64,000 nucleotides of DNA, taken from assembly GCA_016719635.1 (NCBI GenBank), contig JADJYT010000004.1, positions 335,336-399,335 of the forward strand. The letters run 5' to 3'. The stretch is from Sphingobacteriales bacterium (GTDB lineage: Bacteria; Bacteroidota; Bacteroidia; Chitinophagales; JADIYW01). A model generated the notes under the pieces. It ran no database searches. It had not been told where the DNA came from and saw only the letters and a program-made list of their open reading frames with translations. This document shows, one piece after another, positions 1 to 8,937 of this stretch; position 1 is the stretch's first letter, and each line of letters opens with the position of its first letter. A program made the position numbers and the translations under genes.

Positions 1-2
1 AA

Positions 3-362
3 AAAAGAAAGAAAGGTTTTACCGGCATCAAAAAAGTATTTATAAACCCAACTATACTGACAGAAACAGGAGAAGAATGGAAGTATGAAGAAGGCTGTTT
101 GAGTATTCCCGGAATCCGCGAAGATGTCTTTCGTCAGCCGTCAGTAAAAATTCATTATTTCGACGAGCAGTTCAATGCATTCACGGAAGAGTATGACGAT
201 ATCACAGCAAGGGTCATTCAGCATGAATATGACCATATTGAAGGGATTTTGTTTACAGATAAACTCAAGCCTCTGAAGCGGAAGTTGTTGTTGCCAAAAC
301 TGGCAAAAATTGCCCGGGGTGAAGTGGATATTGATTACCGCGTAAAAGTGTATAAAAAGTAA
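3..362 (+). CDS. def: Peptide deformylase, C-terminal part (cut by window edge)
   Basis: Removes the N-terminal formyl group from new proteins; a cytosolic metalloenzyme. The open frame runs in from the window edge, so the first ATG (99) is internal and not the start. Visible are the family motifs EGCLSIPGI (second motif, metal-binding Cys) and HEYDHIEG (third motif HExDH, catalytic Glu and two metal-binding His). The first motif, GxGLAAPQ, lies upstream of the window. The C-terminus ends with a basic tail. The next gene is convergent, only 5 bp away. Confidence 0.95.
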   Translation, partial: KRKKGFTGIKKVFINPTILTETGEEWKYEEGCLSIPGIREDVFRQPSVKIHYFDEQFNAFTEEYDDITARVIQHEYDHIEGILFTDKLKPLKRKLLLPKLAKIARGEVDIDYRVKVYKK

Positions 363-367
363 ATCTT

Positions 368-991
368 TTACTTCTTTTTCTTCTTTTTAGCCTTGATGTC
401 TTTGATGAATTGTGCCCAGGCAAACGGATTTGTCAGAGAAATACCGGGCCTTTGATTGCCGTAACGGTTATAGTAATATTCAGCCTGAGATTGGACATAT
501 TGATTGAAATTTTCTTTGCCGTCAAAATTGGTCTTCTTGGAAATTTCATCCGTCAGGATGGATTGTTCAATTGTTTGTTGTGCCAGTTCCTGTAAGTTAT
601 TCGGAATATCCAGATTCAGCATGGCGTGTCTCAATTGTCCGGGTGTTGGCAATGGTTTGATGGTGACACCTTTAAGCTGAACAATATCGCGTTCCAAACC
701 TACTTCTTTTGTGAAACTTTTTTGTTCAAAGTCTGTTGGTATGACAATCTTGAAGGTTTTGTATCCTAGTGACTTAACGACAATGGTATCTCCTTTTCCT
801 GCAACAAAAATAAAATATCCGTCGGCTCCCGTGATGGTACCCCTGTTTTCGTTCTGAATATAAACGGCACAAAAAGGAACGGGTACATTACTTTCCGCAT
901 CTCTTACAAATCCGGAAAATTGAACAACATCCTTGGCTCCGGCAACAAAATAAGTATAGCTGAGAAAAAGAACAGTAAACAGTCGCTTCAT
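368..991 (-). CDS. Secreted protein with carboxypeptidase-regulatory-like beta-sandwich
   Basis: The start chosen (MKRLFTVLF) gives a 207-residue protein opening directly with a signal peptide (about residues 1-19); an upstream in-frame ATG at 1021 would put ten extra hydrophobic residues before it. Residues about 25-100 look like a CarboxypepD_reg-like domain: FSGFVRDAESNVPVPFCAVY, then a GTITGADGYF turn and a VVKSLGYKT strand, as in the N-termini of many Bacteroidota envelope proteins. The rest is not recognised. The tail is a run of lysines. Probably periplasmic or surface-exposed; the exact role is unknown. Confidence 0.75.
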   Translation of the reverse strand: MKRLFTVLFLSYTYFVAGAKDVVQFSGFVRDAESNVPVPFCAVYIQNENRGTITGADGYFIFVAGKGDTIVVKSLGYKTFKIVIPTDFEQKSFTKEVGLERDIVQLKGVTIKPLPTPGQLRHAMLNLDIPNNLQELAQQTIEQSILTDEISKKTNFDGKENFNQYVQSQAEYYYNRYGNQRPGISLTNPFAWAQFIKDIKAKKKKKK

Positions 992-1176
992 GATGAAAAT
1001 TATCTCCAAAATTAATACCAATAATCGGTTAATACTACTTTTTACACTTTAATAATACTTTTTAACAGATTTACAACTAGTTAGCACCCGATTTTTAGGG
1101 CTTAGCAAATAACGGTAAATCGCTTATCTTTACCATCCGGCTTTTTACCATTTCATCACTAAAAATTTCAAGCTCT

Positions 1177-2565
1177 ATGGATTTTATTCAACCTTTAATA
1201 GAACAAAATAAAAACAGATTTGTAGAGGAGCTTATTGAATGGCTCAGGATTCCTTCCGTGTCCGCTGATCCTAAGTTTAAAAACGATGTGCTGAAAGCAG
1301 CCGCATACCTGAAACAGCAATTTGAAAAAATCGGAATGGAAAATGTAGAGCTGCTGCCTACAGAGGGATACCCCGTAGTGTATGCCGAAAAGATATCGGA
1401 TGCCTCCAAACCAACCGTTTTGGTTTACGGGCACTACGACGTGCAGCCTGCAGACCCTTATGAACTGTGGACTTCACCGCCGTTTGAGCCGGTCGTGAAA
1501 CCGACCGATATTCATCCGCAGGGCGCTATTTTCGCACGAGGTGCCTGCGACGACAAGGGACAAGTGTATATGCATGTGAAGGCATTGGAGATCATGTTGT
1601 CGAATCGTGTTTTGCCCTGCAATATCAAAGTTATTATCGAGGGGGAAGAAGAAGTGGGTTCATCCCATCTCGGAGATTTTCTTCAGAAATATAAGGAAAA
1701 ACTGAAAGCCGATGTCATTTTGGTGTCTGATACCGGCATCATCAATAATGAAACACCTTCGATCACGAATGGCCTGCGCGGCTTGTGCTATATGGAAGTG
1801 GAAGTGGTCGGACCGAATCGTGACCTGCATTCGGGCATTTACGGCGGCGGTGTCGACAATCCGCTGAATGTATTGTGTAAGCTAATCGGAGGCCTGAAAG
1901 ACGACAACGGACATATTGCCGTCGAAGATTTTTATGGCGATGTGCTGGATCTGAGTGCCGGGGAAAGGGCGCAAATCAATGCAGGGCCTGTAACCGTGGA
2001 GGCATTTGAAAACAGCATCGGATTGCCAAAATCATTCGGAGAAGAAGGATATACACTGGCGGAACAATTAACCATCCGACCGACACTGGATGTCAATGGT
2101 ATCTGGGGAGGGTACATCGGCGAAGGAGCTAAAACGGTACTGCCGGGCAAAGCCAATGCTAAAATATCCATGAGGTTGGTTCCAAATCAGTCATCTAAAA
2201 AAATAGCGGAAATCTTCACCAGGCATTTTGAGAAAATTACGCGCGATACGGTGAAAGTAAAGGTGACCGAACATCACGGCGGGGAACCGTATGTGACGCC
2301 GGTGGATTCCGTGGAATTCCAGGCGGCATACAAGGCGATGGAGAAAACGTTTGGCAAGAAGCCGTTGGCCATGCGCAACGGCGCCAGTATTCCGATAGTT
2401 GCGCTGTTTGAAGAAATTCTTGGACTGAAAACCGTGCTGATGGGCTTCGGGCTCGACAGCGATGCCATCCATTCCCCGAACGAGCATTACGGGCTGTTCA
2501 ATTATTTCAAAGGCATCGAAACCATTCCGTATTTTTATCAGTATTATGCGGAATTGAAAAGGTAG
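1177..2565 (+). CDS. M20-family dipeptidase
   Basis: Zinc-dependent peptidase of the M20 (carnosinase/PepV-like) family, expected to hydrolyse dipeptides or short peptides in the cytosol. The 462-residue length fits. Visible are GHYDVQPADP (metal ligand His86 and Asp88), ARGACDDKG (bridging Asp), EGEEEVGSSH (catalytic Glu pair), the dimerisation-domain segment RDLHSG, and near the C-terminus a DAIHSPNEH block carrying a last metal-binding His. There is no signal peptide. It is a single gene; the downstream three genes differ in base composition. Dipeptidase is well supported, the substrate is not known. Confidence 0.9.
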   Translation: MDFIQPLIEQNKNRFVEELIEWLRIPSVSADPKFKNDVLKAAAYLKQQFEKIGMENVELLPTEGYPVVYAEKISDASKPTVLVYGHYDVQPADPYELWTSPPFEPVVKPTDIHPQGAIFARGACDDKGQVYMHVKALEIMLSNRVLPCNIKVIIEGEEEVGSSHLGDFLQKYKEKLKADVILVSDTGIINNETPSITNGLRGLCYMEVEVVGPNRDLHSGIYGGGVDNPLNVLCKLIGGLKDDNGHIAVEDFYGDVLDLSAGERAQINAGPVTVEAFENSIGLPKSFGEEGYTLAEQLTIRPTLDVNGIWGGYIGEGAKTVLPGKANAKISMRLVPNQSSKKIAEIFTRHFEKITRDTVKVKVTEHHGGEPYVTPVDSVEFQAAYKAMEKTFGKKPLAMRNGASIPIVALFEEILGLKTVLMGFGLDSDAIHSPNEHYGLFNYFKGIETIPYFYQYYAELKR

Positions 2566-2597
2566 AATTTATACTAAAGATTAACTAACTTTAATAT

Positions 2598-2894
2598 ATG
2601 GTAGAACTGACGTTGGATTGTAACGAAATATCATTCAGGCAGCATGCTTTGCAGCGAATGATAGAACGAAACATACCATTTGAAGTTATAGAATAGGGTA
2701 TAAAATTTGGCGAAATTATTAAAGTGTATAAAGATGACAAACCTTTTGAAAGTAAATTATTGTTTGTGAATTTTAAAAACCGGGTTGTTCATCTGGTGGT
2801 TTCAAAGGATATGGATAATAATATCTGTTATGTAAGTACGGTTTACATTCCGGATATCTTAATTCGGGAAGAAGATTTAAAAACAAAAAGATAA
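2598..2894 (+). pseudogene. DUF4258 protein gene interrupted by an in-frame TAG
   Basis: Translation from ATG 2598 gives 32 codons, then TAG at 2694-2696, then 65 codons in the same frame to the TAA at 2892. Read through, the protein matches the DUF4258 pattern: RQHALQRMIERNIPFEVIE before the stop and GEIIKVYKDDKPF, VVHLVVSKD and STVYIPD after it. DUF4258 proteins are small RelE-like-fold proteins often found beside a zinc-finger partner, as here (the next ATG is 4 bp after the stop), so this was probably the toxin-like half of a toxin-antitoxin-like pair. The single nonsense codon would leave only a 32-residue peptide. Confidence 0.75.
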
Positions 2895-2898
2895 ACAT

Positions 2899-3123
2899 AT
2901 GAAAACTTGCCCTATCTGTAAAATTGGAAAAATCGGCAGCCCGAGTAAAACCACACTGGCGGTTGAGAATGAAGGTACCTTGATTGTAAAAAAGAATGCC
3001 GATGCAGAAATCTGTGATAATTGTGGCGAAGTTTTTCATACGGCCCAAACGGCACAGCAGATTATATCTGTTACTAAGCAGGCACACGTAAGTGGCAGGG
3101 AGTTAGAATTGGTTAGGTTGTAG
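2899..3123 (+). CDS. YgiT/MqsA-type zinc-finger protein, antitoxin-like
   Basis: A 74-residue protein starting MKTCPICK with a second pair CDNCGE at about residues 39-44: the CxxC...CxxC zinc-binding N-terminal domain of MqsA/YgiT antitoxins. The helix-turn-helix half of full MqsA is missing; short forms like this commonly accompany DUF4258 or MqsR-like toxins. The start is 4 bp after the stop of the broken DUF4258 gene, so they form one unit. Antitoxin function is inferred from family and position. Confidence 0.8.
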   Translation: MKTCPICKIGKIGSPSKTTLAVENEGTLIVKKNADAEICDNCGEVFHTAQTAQQIISVTKQAHVSGRELELVRL

Positions 3124-3200
3124 TTGTTTCCCTTTTTGTATTTCACTAACTTGATATTTTGGACTGTAGCGAGAAATCTTGCTTAAATTAATGATATTTT

Positions 3201-4121
3201 ATGCCAATACCAGATTTTCAAACCTTGATGCTACCTTTATTAGAATTTGTTTCTGATGGTAAAGAACATATTAGTAATGAAATTGAAGATTTTTTAGCAG
3301 AAAAATTTAATTTATCAGATGAAGATAGGCAGCAGATGTTACCAAGTGGAAAACAGCAGGTTTTTACAAACAGAGTTGCTTGGGCTAAAGCAGACCTGAA
3401 GGGAGCTAAATTAATTGATTCACCCAAAAGGTCTTTTGTGTCAATAACAGAAAGAGGTAAGAAGATTATAGAATCAAAACCATCTAAAATTGACAGAAAA
3501 CTGTTAAAACAATTTGATGAGTATAATTTTTATATAGGTGCTTATAAGAATGACGATAAGGTTGTTTCTAAAAATGACAATAATGTAATCAGTACAAATG
3601 ACTCTACACCAGATGAAATTTTAGAATCATCGTATCATACAATAAGAAAGAATTTGGCAAGCGAGTTGCTTTCAAAGTTAAAAAGCATGAACCCTTACAG
3701 ATTTGAAGTAGTAGTAGTTGAGTTATTGGTAAAAATGGGTTATGGTGGTTCCATTACAGAAGCAAGTAAAGCCATAAAAAAAAGCGGAGATGAAGGAATT
3801 GATGGTGTAATAAGCGAAGATAAATTGGGATTAGATATCATTTATATTCAGGCTAAACGCTGGGAAAATGTTGTTGGCCGTCCTGAATTACATAAATTTG
3901 TTGGTGCATTGGCAGGACAAGGCGCTAAAAAAGGAATATTTATTACTACCTCTCACTTTTCCAAAGACGCGTTAGAATATAATCCAAAGAATGATACCAA
4001 AATTGTTTTAATTGACGGAATTAAATTAGCAGATTTAATGATTGATTATAATCTTGGAGTATCAAAACAAAATATTTACGAAGTAAAAAAGCTGGATACA
4101 GATTATTTTGAAGAAGATTAG
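3201..4121 (+). CDS. mrr: Mrr-type restriction endonuclease
   Basis: A 306-residue protein with two domains. Residues about 1-95 fit the Mrr N-terminal winged helix (TLMLPLLEFVSDGKEH, with WAKADLKGAKLI and VSITERGKKII later). Residues about 155-285 fit the Mrr catalytic domain of the PD-(D/E)xK type: FEVVVVELLVKMGYGG, then GDEGIDGVI (catalytic Asp) and IIYIQAKRW (QxK). Such enzymes cut DNA carrying foreign methylation (type IV restriction). There is no methyltransferase nearby, as expected for type IV. Codon use is clearly more AT-rich than in the flanking dipeptidase and dnaG genes, which suggests transfer together with the toxin-antitoxin-like pair upstream. Confidence 0.88.
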   Translation: MPIPDFQTLMLPLLEFVSDGKEHISNEIEDFLAEKFNLSDEDRQQMLPSGKQQVFTNRVAWAKADLKGAKLIDSPKRSFVSITERGKKIIESKPSKIDRKLLKQFDEYNFYIGAYKNDDKVVSKNDNNVISTNDSTPDEILESSYHTIRKNLASELLSKLKSMNPYRFEVVVVELLVKMGYGGSITEASKAIKKSGDEGIDGVISEDKLGLDIIYIQAKRWENVVGRPELHKFVGALAGQGAKKGIFITTSHFSKDALEYNPKNDTKIVLIDGIKLADLMIDYNLGVSKQNIYEVKKLDTDYFEED

Positions 4122-4142
4122 TTTTATTTTATATTTCAACCA

Positions 4143-6074
4143 TTGATCACCCGCGATACCATAGCAAAAATACTTGATACGGCTCAGATAGAGCAGGTGG
4201 TGGGTGATTTTGTCAATCTCAAAAAATCCGGAAGCATATTAAAAGGCAACTGCCCCTTCCATCAGGAAAAAACACCTTCGTTCGTCGTCAACCCGAATAA
4301 GAATATTTTCAAATGTTTCGGCTGTGGCAAAGGCGGCGACAGCGTCAGCTTTATCATGGAACATGAGAAGTTTTCCTTTCCGGAAGCACTGCGTTACCTG
4401 GCCAACAAATACCATATAGAAATTGAAGAGACACAGGTGGCAGCCGAGGACAAACAGGCACAGGATGAGAAAGACAGCCTGCTGATTGTGTTGAATTTTG
4501 CAGCAAAGTTTTATCAGAAGCAACTGACCGAAACGGAAGAAGGAAAGGCCATCGGGTTGTCTTATTTCAAGGAAAGAGGGTTTCTGGATGAAACCATTTC
4601 CACGTTTCAGCTGGGCTATGCACAGGATAGTTATGACAGCTTGTTGAAGGATGCCCTTCAAAACGGCTATAACAGGGAGCTGCTGCTGAAAGCCGGGCTG
4701 ATAAAAGAAAAAAATGACAAGGCTTACGATTTCTTCCGCGACCGCGTTATGTTTCCGATTCACAATGTCAGCGGTAAAGTCATCGCTTTTGGCGGGCGTA
4801 TTCTGAAAAAATCAGAAAACCAACCGAAATACATCAACACGGCTGAAACGGAATTATACCACAAGAGCCAGATATTATATGGTATTGCACAGGCAAAAAA
4901 TGATATACGCAGGGAAGAAGTCTGTTACCTCGTTGAGGGCTATACGGATGTGATTTCTTTGTATCAGGCAGGTATCCGCAATGTGGTGGCTTCCAGTGGT
5001 ACGGCACTGACCAAGGAACAGGTGCAGCTCATCAGACGTTTCACACAGAATATAGTGATATTGTACGATGGCGACGCGGCAGGCGTGAAGGCTGCATTGC
5101 GCGGATTGGATATCGTGCTGGAACAGGGTTTGAATGTAAAAATAGTATTGCTGCCGGATAGTGAAGACCCGGATTCTTTTGTGAAGAAAAATGGAACGGA
5201 TGCCACGCTGGATTTCATTAAGAAAGAACAGAAGGACTTTATCCTGTTCAAAGCCACACAAGGCATCAAAGACATCGGTAATGACCCGATTAAGAAATCC
5301 GAAGTCATTAAGGATATTGTAGAAAGTATTGCGCTGGTACAGGATAATATCAAACGTCAGCTGTACATCAAGCATTGCGCCGATATTGTGGAAGTGCCGG
5401 AAAATATTCTGGTCAATGAAACCAATAAGATCCGCACACAGCATTTCAAAAAATCCAGAGAATTTACACAGGAAGAAACACAGGATATAAATACCTATGT
5501 ACAAACGCCCGTTAACCATACTCAGCTGATTTCAAAGACCTCTCAGCTGTATCATCAGGAAAGAGACATTGTCCGCATTTTGCTGGAACACGCTGATAAA
5601 TCAATGACGGAAGAACATTCTGTAGCCGAATACGTCATCTTTGAACTGGTGGATATCGACTTTAAGAACGACGTATTTTGGAAAATCATCAAATGGCATA
5701 TGGATGCCTATCAGAACGACATCCCGTTTTCGGAAATCAAGAATCTCAATACCTTAGAGGACAAGGATGTGAAAGAGTGTCTGATTGAATTGATGTCGTC
5801 TCCATATGAGTTGAGTCCGAATTGGTTTAACAAGCACGAGATTGTTGTAAAGGGGAACGGAGATGCCTATAAATCGGATGTGGTCTCTGCCATGCAGCGG
5901 TTTCGTTATTTCAAACTGATGGAGCTGATGAAAATAATGGATGAAAAAATTAAGACAGCGGAGCAGGCCGGCAGATTCGAGGAAATGATTGCCGCCCTGA
6001 TGAAGAAAATGGAGTTGGTGAAAACCCGTGAGCAACTGGCTAAAGAAATCCAAACGGTTATTCATCCATATTGA
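4143..6074 (+). CDS. dnaG: DNA primase DnaG
   Basis: Makes RNA primers for replication; 643 residues, the usual length. The start is a TTG giving M-I-T-R-D-T-I, which aligns with the normal N-terminus. The zinc-binding domain shows CPFHQEKTPSF and CFGCGKGGD (CHC2 type). The TOPRIM core shows VEGYTDV (catalytic Glu), SSGTAL and LYDGDAAG (metal-binding DGD). The C-terminal part is the DnaB-interaction region. It follows mrr by 21 bp, but the mrr insert is probably unrelated to its expression. Confidence 0.97.
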   Translation: MITRDTIAKILDTAQIEQVVGDFVNLKKSGSILKGNCPFHQEKTPSFVVNPNKNIFKCFGCGKGGDSVSFIMEHEKFSFPEALRYLANKYHIEIEETQVAAEDKQAQDEKDSLLIVLNFAAKFYQKQLTETEEGKAIGLSYFKERGFLDETISTFQLGYAQDSYDSLLKDALQNGYNRELLLKAGLIKEKNDKAYDFFRDRVMFPIHNVSGKVIAFGGRILKKSENQPKYINTAETELYHKSQILYGIAQAKNDIRREEVCYLVEGYTDVISLYQAGIRNVVASSGTALTKEQVQLIRRFTQNIVILYDGDAAGVKAALRGLDIVLEQGLNVKIVLLPDSEDPDSFVKKNGTDATLDFIKKEQKDFILFKATQGIKDIGNDPIKKSEVIKDIVESIALVQDNIKRQLYIKHCADIVEVPENILVNETNKIRTQHFKKSREFTQEETQDINTYVQTPVNHTQLISKTSQLYHQERDIVRILLEHADKSMTEEHSVAEYVIFELVDIDFKNDVFWKIIKWHMDAYQNDIPFSEIKNLNTLEDKDVKECLIELMSSPYELSPNWFNKHEIVVKGNGDAYKSDVVSAMQRFRYFKLMELMKIMDEKIKTAEQAGRFEEMIAALMKKMELVKTREQLAKEIQTVIHPY

Positions 6075-6201
6075 ATTATATTCAATTGATTATAAGTAGA
6101 TTATGATTTAAACTGTTTGAAATAATTGTAATGCAATTAAATAATAGTAACCTAAATACCCATTAATTATCAACTAATTACCAATAACGCGTAACATTTT
6201 G

Positions 6202-6209
6202 TAATTTTG
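6202..6209 (+). promoter_or_regulatory. Candidate Bacteroidota -7 element before rseP
   Basis: TAATTTTG matches TAnnTTTG and lies 87 bp before the rseP ATG in a 220-bp gap that otherwise holds no gene. No convincing TTG/TTTG element is seen about 19 bp upstream, so this is a weak call. Confidence 0.35.
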
Positions 6210-6295
6210 CGCTTCATTTTAAAACTAATAACGACGAGTTTGCCTTTGGAGTGATTTTCCACAGAGGCTTGTCACCATTATAAATCGTACAAAAA

Positions 6296-7672
6296 ATGTT
6301 ATTATTCTCCATAGGACCTACCGCTACAAAAGTAATTTTGCTCTTACTAAGTTTGTCAATTTTGATTTTATTGCACGAAATGGGGCACTTTATACCATCA
6401 AAGATCTTTAAAATTAAAGTACACAAGTTTTACCTGTTTTTTGATTTCCTTTTCCCTTTTTCCAACATAGGTAATTTTGCCTTGTTCAAAAAGAAAATCG
6501 GCGATACGGAATACGGCCTTGGCTGGTTTCCATTTGGCGGGTATGTGCAGATTGCAGGTATGGCAGATGAAACACAGGATGCAGAAGAACTGAAAAACAG
6601 TGAACCTCAGCCCTGGGAATTCAGAAGTAAACCGGCCTGGCAGCGAATGATTGTCATGGTAGGCGGCGTAACGGTCAACATGATCTTGGCGATGGTTATC
6701 TTTACAGGATTGCTGTGGAAATACGGGGAAGAATTTCTGCCGATGAAAAACATGACCAATGGGGTTATGATTGTGGATTCCCTGGGATATCAGATGGGGT
6801 TACAAAACGGAGATAAAATTTTACGGATTGATAATGAAATGGCCGGTAATTTTGAAGAGTTCCAGAAGGACCTGATTCTGAACGATGCAAAAAATATTAC
6901 AGTGGAACGCAACGGTGCAGAAGTGGTTTTGCCGCTTAAGGACGGCGTTTTATCGGCAGTTATCAAACAGAAGAAAGCCAGTTTTATTTTACCGAGAATA
7001 CCCGGCGTCGTGGCGCAGGTACAGGATGCATCCGGTGCTGCAAGGGCAGGGATGAAGTTGGGGGATAAGATTACCGCTGTCAATGATATGCCGACTCCTT
7101 TTTATGACGAAGTAAAAAAAGCAATTACTGAAAATAAAGGAAAAACCATTAAGGTCACGGTGGAAAGAGAGGGTAAATTGGTTGAACTGAGCGGCGAAGT
7201 TTCCAAGGAAGGTCTGTTTGGATTCGGTTCTCAGGCCTATTCTGAATTACTCAAGACCGAAAGAGTGAATTACAACTTCGCAGCGGCTGTTCCGGCAGGT
7301 ATTGAAAAATCTTTCTTTACATTGGGTAATTATTTCAAAAGTTTGAAGATGTTGTTTACTTCAAAGGAAGTAAAAGTAAAAGACAGTTTAGGGGGATTTA
7401 TTTCCATTGGCAAAATGTTTCCGGATACGTTTGACTGGGAACATTTCTGGGTACTGACCGCCACCATTTCAGTGATTCTGGCATTCATGAATATTTTGCC
7501 GATTCCTATGCTGGATGGAGGATATGTCGTCTTTTTACTATATGAAATGGTGCGTGGCAAGCCGCTTCCGGACAAAGTTCAGCAGTATGCGCAGAGTGTG
7601 GGGATGTTCATCATCTTAGGCTTGTTGTTGTTTGCAAACGGTATGGATGTGATCAGGGCCATATTTAGTTAA
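6296..7672 (+). CDS. rseP: Site-2 membrane metalloprotease RseP
   Basis: Intramembrane zinc protease; 458 residues. The first membrane segment carries HEMGH (HExxH), followed by the GWFPFGGYVQIAG loop conserved in RseP. A second segment, MVGGVTVNMILAMVIF, is the FNxxxA-like conserved helix. Two PDZ-like regions lie at about 140-220 and 225-300 (RAGMKLGDKITAVN). The last zinc ligand is in NILPIPMLDGGY near residue 400. In Gammaproteobacteria RseP cleaves the anti-sigma factor RseA; the substrate here is unknown. Confidence 0.95.
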   Translation: MLLFSIGPTATKVILLLLSLSILILLHEMGHFIPSKIFKIKVHKFYLFFDFLFPFSNIGNFALFKKKIGDTEYGLGWFPFGGYVQIAGMADETQDAEELKNSEPQPWEFRSKPAWQRMIVMVGGVTVNMILAMVIFTGLLWKYGEEFLPMKNMTNGVMIVDSLGYQMGLQNGDKILRIDNEMAGNFEEFQKDLILNDAKNITVERNGAEVVLPLKDGVLSAVIKQKKASFILPRIPGVVAQVQDASGAARAGMKLGDKITAVNDMPTPFYDEVKKAITENKGKTIKVTVEREGKLVELSGEVSKEGLFGFGSQAYSELLKTERVNYNFAAAVPAGIEKSFFTLGNYFKSLKMLFTSKEVKVKDSLGGFISIGKMFPDTFDWEHFWVLTATISVILAFMNILPIPMLDGGYVVFLLYEMVRGKPLPDKVQQYAQSVGMFIILGLLLFANGMDVIRAIFS

Positions 7673-7691
7673 AATAAATTTCAGCCTATCA

Positions 7692-7721
7692 TTTGAAATG
7701 CAGCTTTTTTCATTAAATTTG
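7692..7721 (+). promoter_or_regulatory. Promoter of tRNA-Leu, Bacteroidota type
   Basis: TTTG at 7692-7695, 18-bp spacer, then TAAATTTG at 7714-7721. Both boxes and the spacing fit the primary sigma factor consensus of Bacteroidota (TTTG, about 19 bp, TAnnTTTG). The tRNA starts 79 bp downstream, leaving a leader of about 70 nt that would be removed by RNase P. Confidence 0.6.
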
Positions 7722-7800
7722 CATCCCGTTCTTTTGAAATTGGTTATTAGTTGAATGTCATAAGGTTCATTACTTCCTGGTAACTTCTTTTCTCAGGCGC

Positions 7801-7879
7801 GCCGAAGTGGCGGAATGGTAGACGCGCACGACTCAAACTCGTGTACGCAAGTGTGTGGGTTCGAGTCCCACCTTCGGTA
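7801..7879 (+). tRNA. tRNA-Leu (anticodon CAA)
   Basis: Full cloverleaf can be drawn: acceptor GCCGAAG (7801-7807) pairs with CTTCGGT (7872-7878), discriminator A at 7879; anticodon stem CACGA/TCGTG with loop CTCAAAC, anticodon CAA, reads UUG; a long variable arm (class II) supports Leu; T arm GTGGG-TTCGAGT-CCCAC at 7855-7871. CCA is not encoded. Confidence 0.95.
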
Positions 7880-7888
7880 CTCTTTAAG

Positions 7889-7911
7889 GCATCCTGCGGG
7901 ATGCTTTTTTC
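7889..7911 (+). terminator. Rho-independent terminator of tRNA-Leu
   Basis: Stem GCATCC/GGATGC with loop TGCG, followed by six T. It begins 10 nt after the tRNA, so the tRNA is probably a single-gene transcript, and the following gene at 7926 needs its own signal or read-through. Confidence 0.8.
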
Positions 7912-7925
7912 TTTATCATAAACAG

Positions 7926-8858
7926 ATGCGATACCGTTTTCGAAATATATTGACGCTTATTGTTTTGTGCAGTTTCTATCTAAATGCTTCTGCAAAATAC
8001 CCGATAAAACCGATGCCTTCGGATACGGTACTGAGATTTATATCCAATTTCGGAAAAGATTCCCTGCTGCATTTGCTGGATAATCGAATTGAAAGAGCCG
8101 TCCGCTTTTTTAACGAAACTAAGTACGAAATTTATGAACCACTGCCTATTGCTCAGTTTATCGCTGTCAATGATTGTTATGATTTGGGAATCGATTTGTC
8201 TGAAAAGAGTAGTATCAACAGGAATGGTTTTTTTAAAATGTACGGTAATGAGTATTACCGCACAGATTCCCTGCGCTTTGCAGTACGGAAAATGAGTGAT
8301 AGCCTGCCGGATTTCAACAGCCTTTTTTTTCAACATATGAAAGATGATATGACAAAGGTAGGATTTGCCGTTTTCTGCGATGTCATACCTTTTTCAAAAA
8401 ATAATGCTGATTCAGCGTACAAAAGATCTTTCGGTTGTCCTGCCTACGAAAAACTAAGCATATATTTCATGTTTACGGATTTGGCACGGAATTGTCCTGA
8501 GTATATTAGCGTGACGCAAACGTACAGGGAAGATTTATTCGGCCGGTTGTATGACAAATACAGTTTTAAAAGATTGATTGGATGGTGCAATAAAACAGGC
8601 ATATCCGCCGTGTCTGACAAAACGAAAATTTATAATTCATATGTTCTGACTGCATACGGATTATATGCAAACGATATTACGTTAGACCAAAGATCGGATA
8701 ATCTGTTTTACCTGTTTGCCTTGCAGAAGGAACTGCACGGCGACTGGCCGGCGCATTATACTTCCAATGTGCTGGTTCATGATGATTATTCCACATTTTA
8801 TGCTTTATGGGCATTGGTTCAGTTTAGGGAAAAGCTGGCAAACTGGCAGATTCGTTAA
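7926..8858 (+). CDS. Secreted protein of unknown function
   Basis: The open frame extends upstream through the tRNA, but the credible start is ATG 7926, which begins with a signal peptide (MRYRFRNILTLIVLCSF, cleaved near residue 20). The mature protein of about 290 residues has no recognised domain. It is rich in aromatic residues and its C-terminal half looks mostly helical; the tail HDDYSTFYALWALVQFREKL faintly recalls the last helices of alpha/alpha-barrel proteins, which is not enough for a call. Function unknown; export to the periplasm or beyond is likely. Confidence 0.6.
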   Translation: MRYRFRNILTLIVLCSFYLNASAKYPIKPMPSDTVLRFISNFGKDSLLHLLDNRIERAVRFFNETKYEIYEPLPIAQFIAVNDCYDLGIDLSEKSSINRNGFFKMYGNEYYRTDSLRFAVRKMSDSLPDFNSLFFQHMKDDMTKVGFAVFCDVIPFSKNNADSAYKRSFGCPAYEKLSIYFMFTDLARNCPEYISVTQTYREDLFGRLYDKYSFKRLIGWCNKTGISAVSDKTKIYNSYVLTAYGLYANDITLDQRSDNLFYLFALQKELHGDWPAHYTSNVLVHDDYSTFYALWALVQFREKLANWQIR

Positions 8859-8910
8859 ATTTCACGGAATGAATTGAAGATTCCCTAAATCTTTTACTTT
8901 TTTCAATTAT

Positions 8911-8930
8911 TTTACTTAATTTTAAGTAAA
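8911..8930. promoter_or_regulatory. 20-bp perfect palindrome just before the 8938 gene
   Basis: TTTACTTAA, two T, TTAAGTAAA: because the spacer reads TT between A and T ends, arms of 9 bp are perfectly complementary. It ends 7 bp before the ATG at 8938, where a ribosome binding site or operator would lie. Existence is certain; a regulatory role is inferred. Confidence 0.45.
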
Positions 8931-8937
8931 GTATGAC

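Noticed and set aside
7815..7925. Open frame that begins inside tRNA-Leu and runs into the 7926 gene
   Set aside because: It translates the tRNA and its terminator; the signal peptide starts at ATG 7926.
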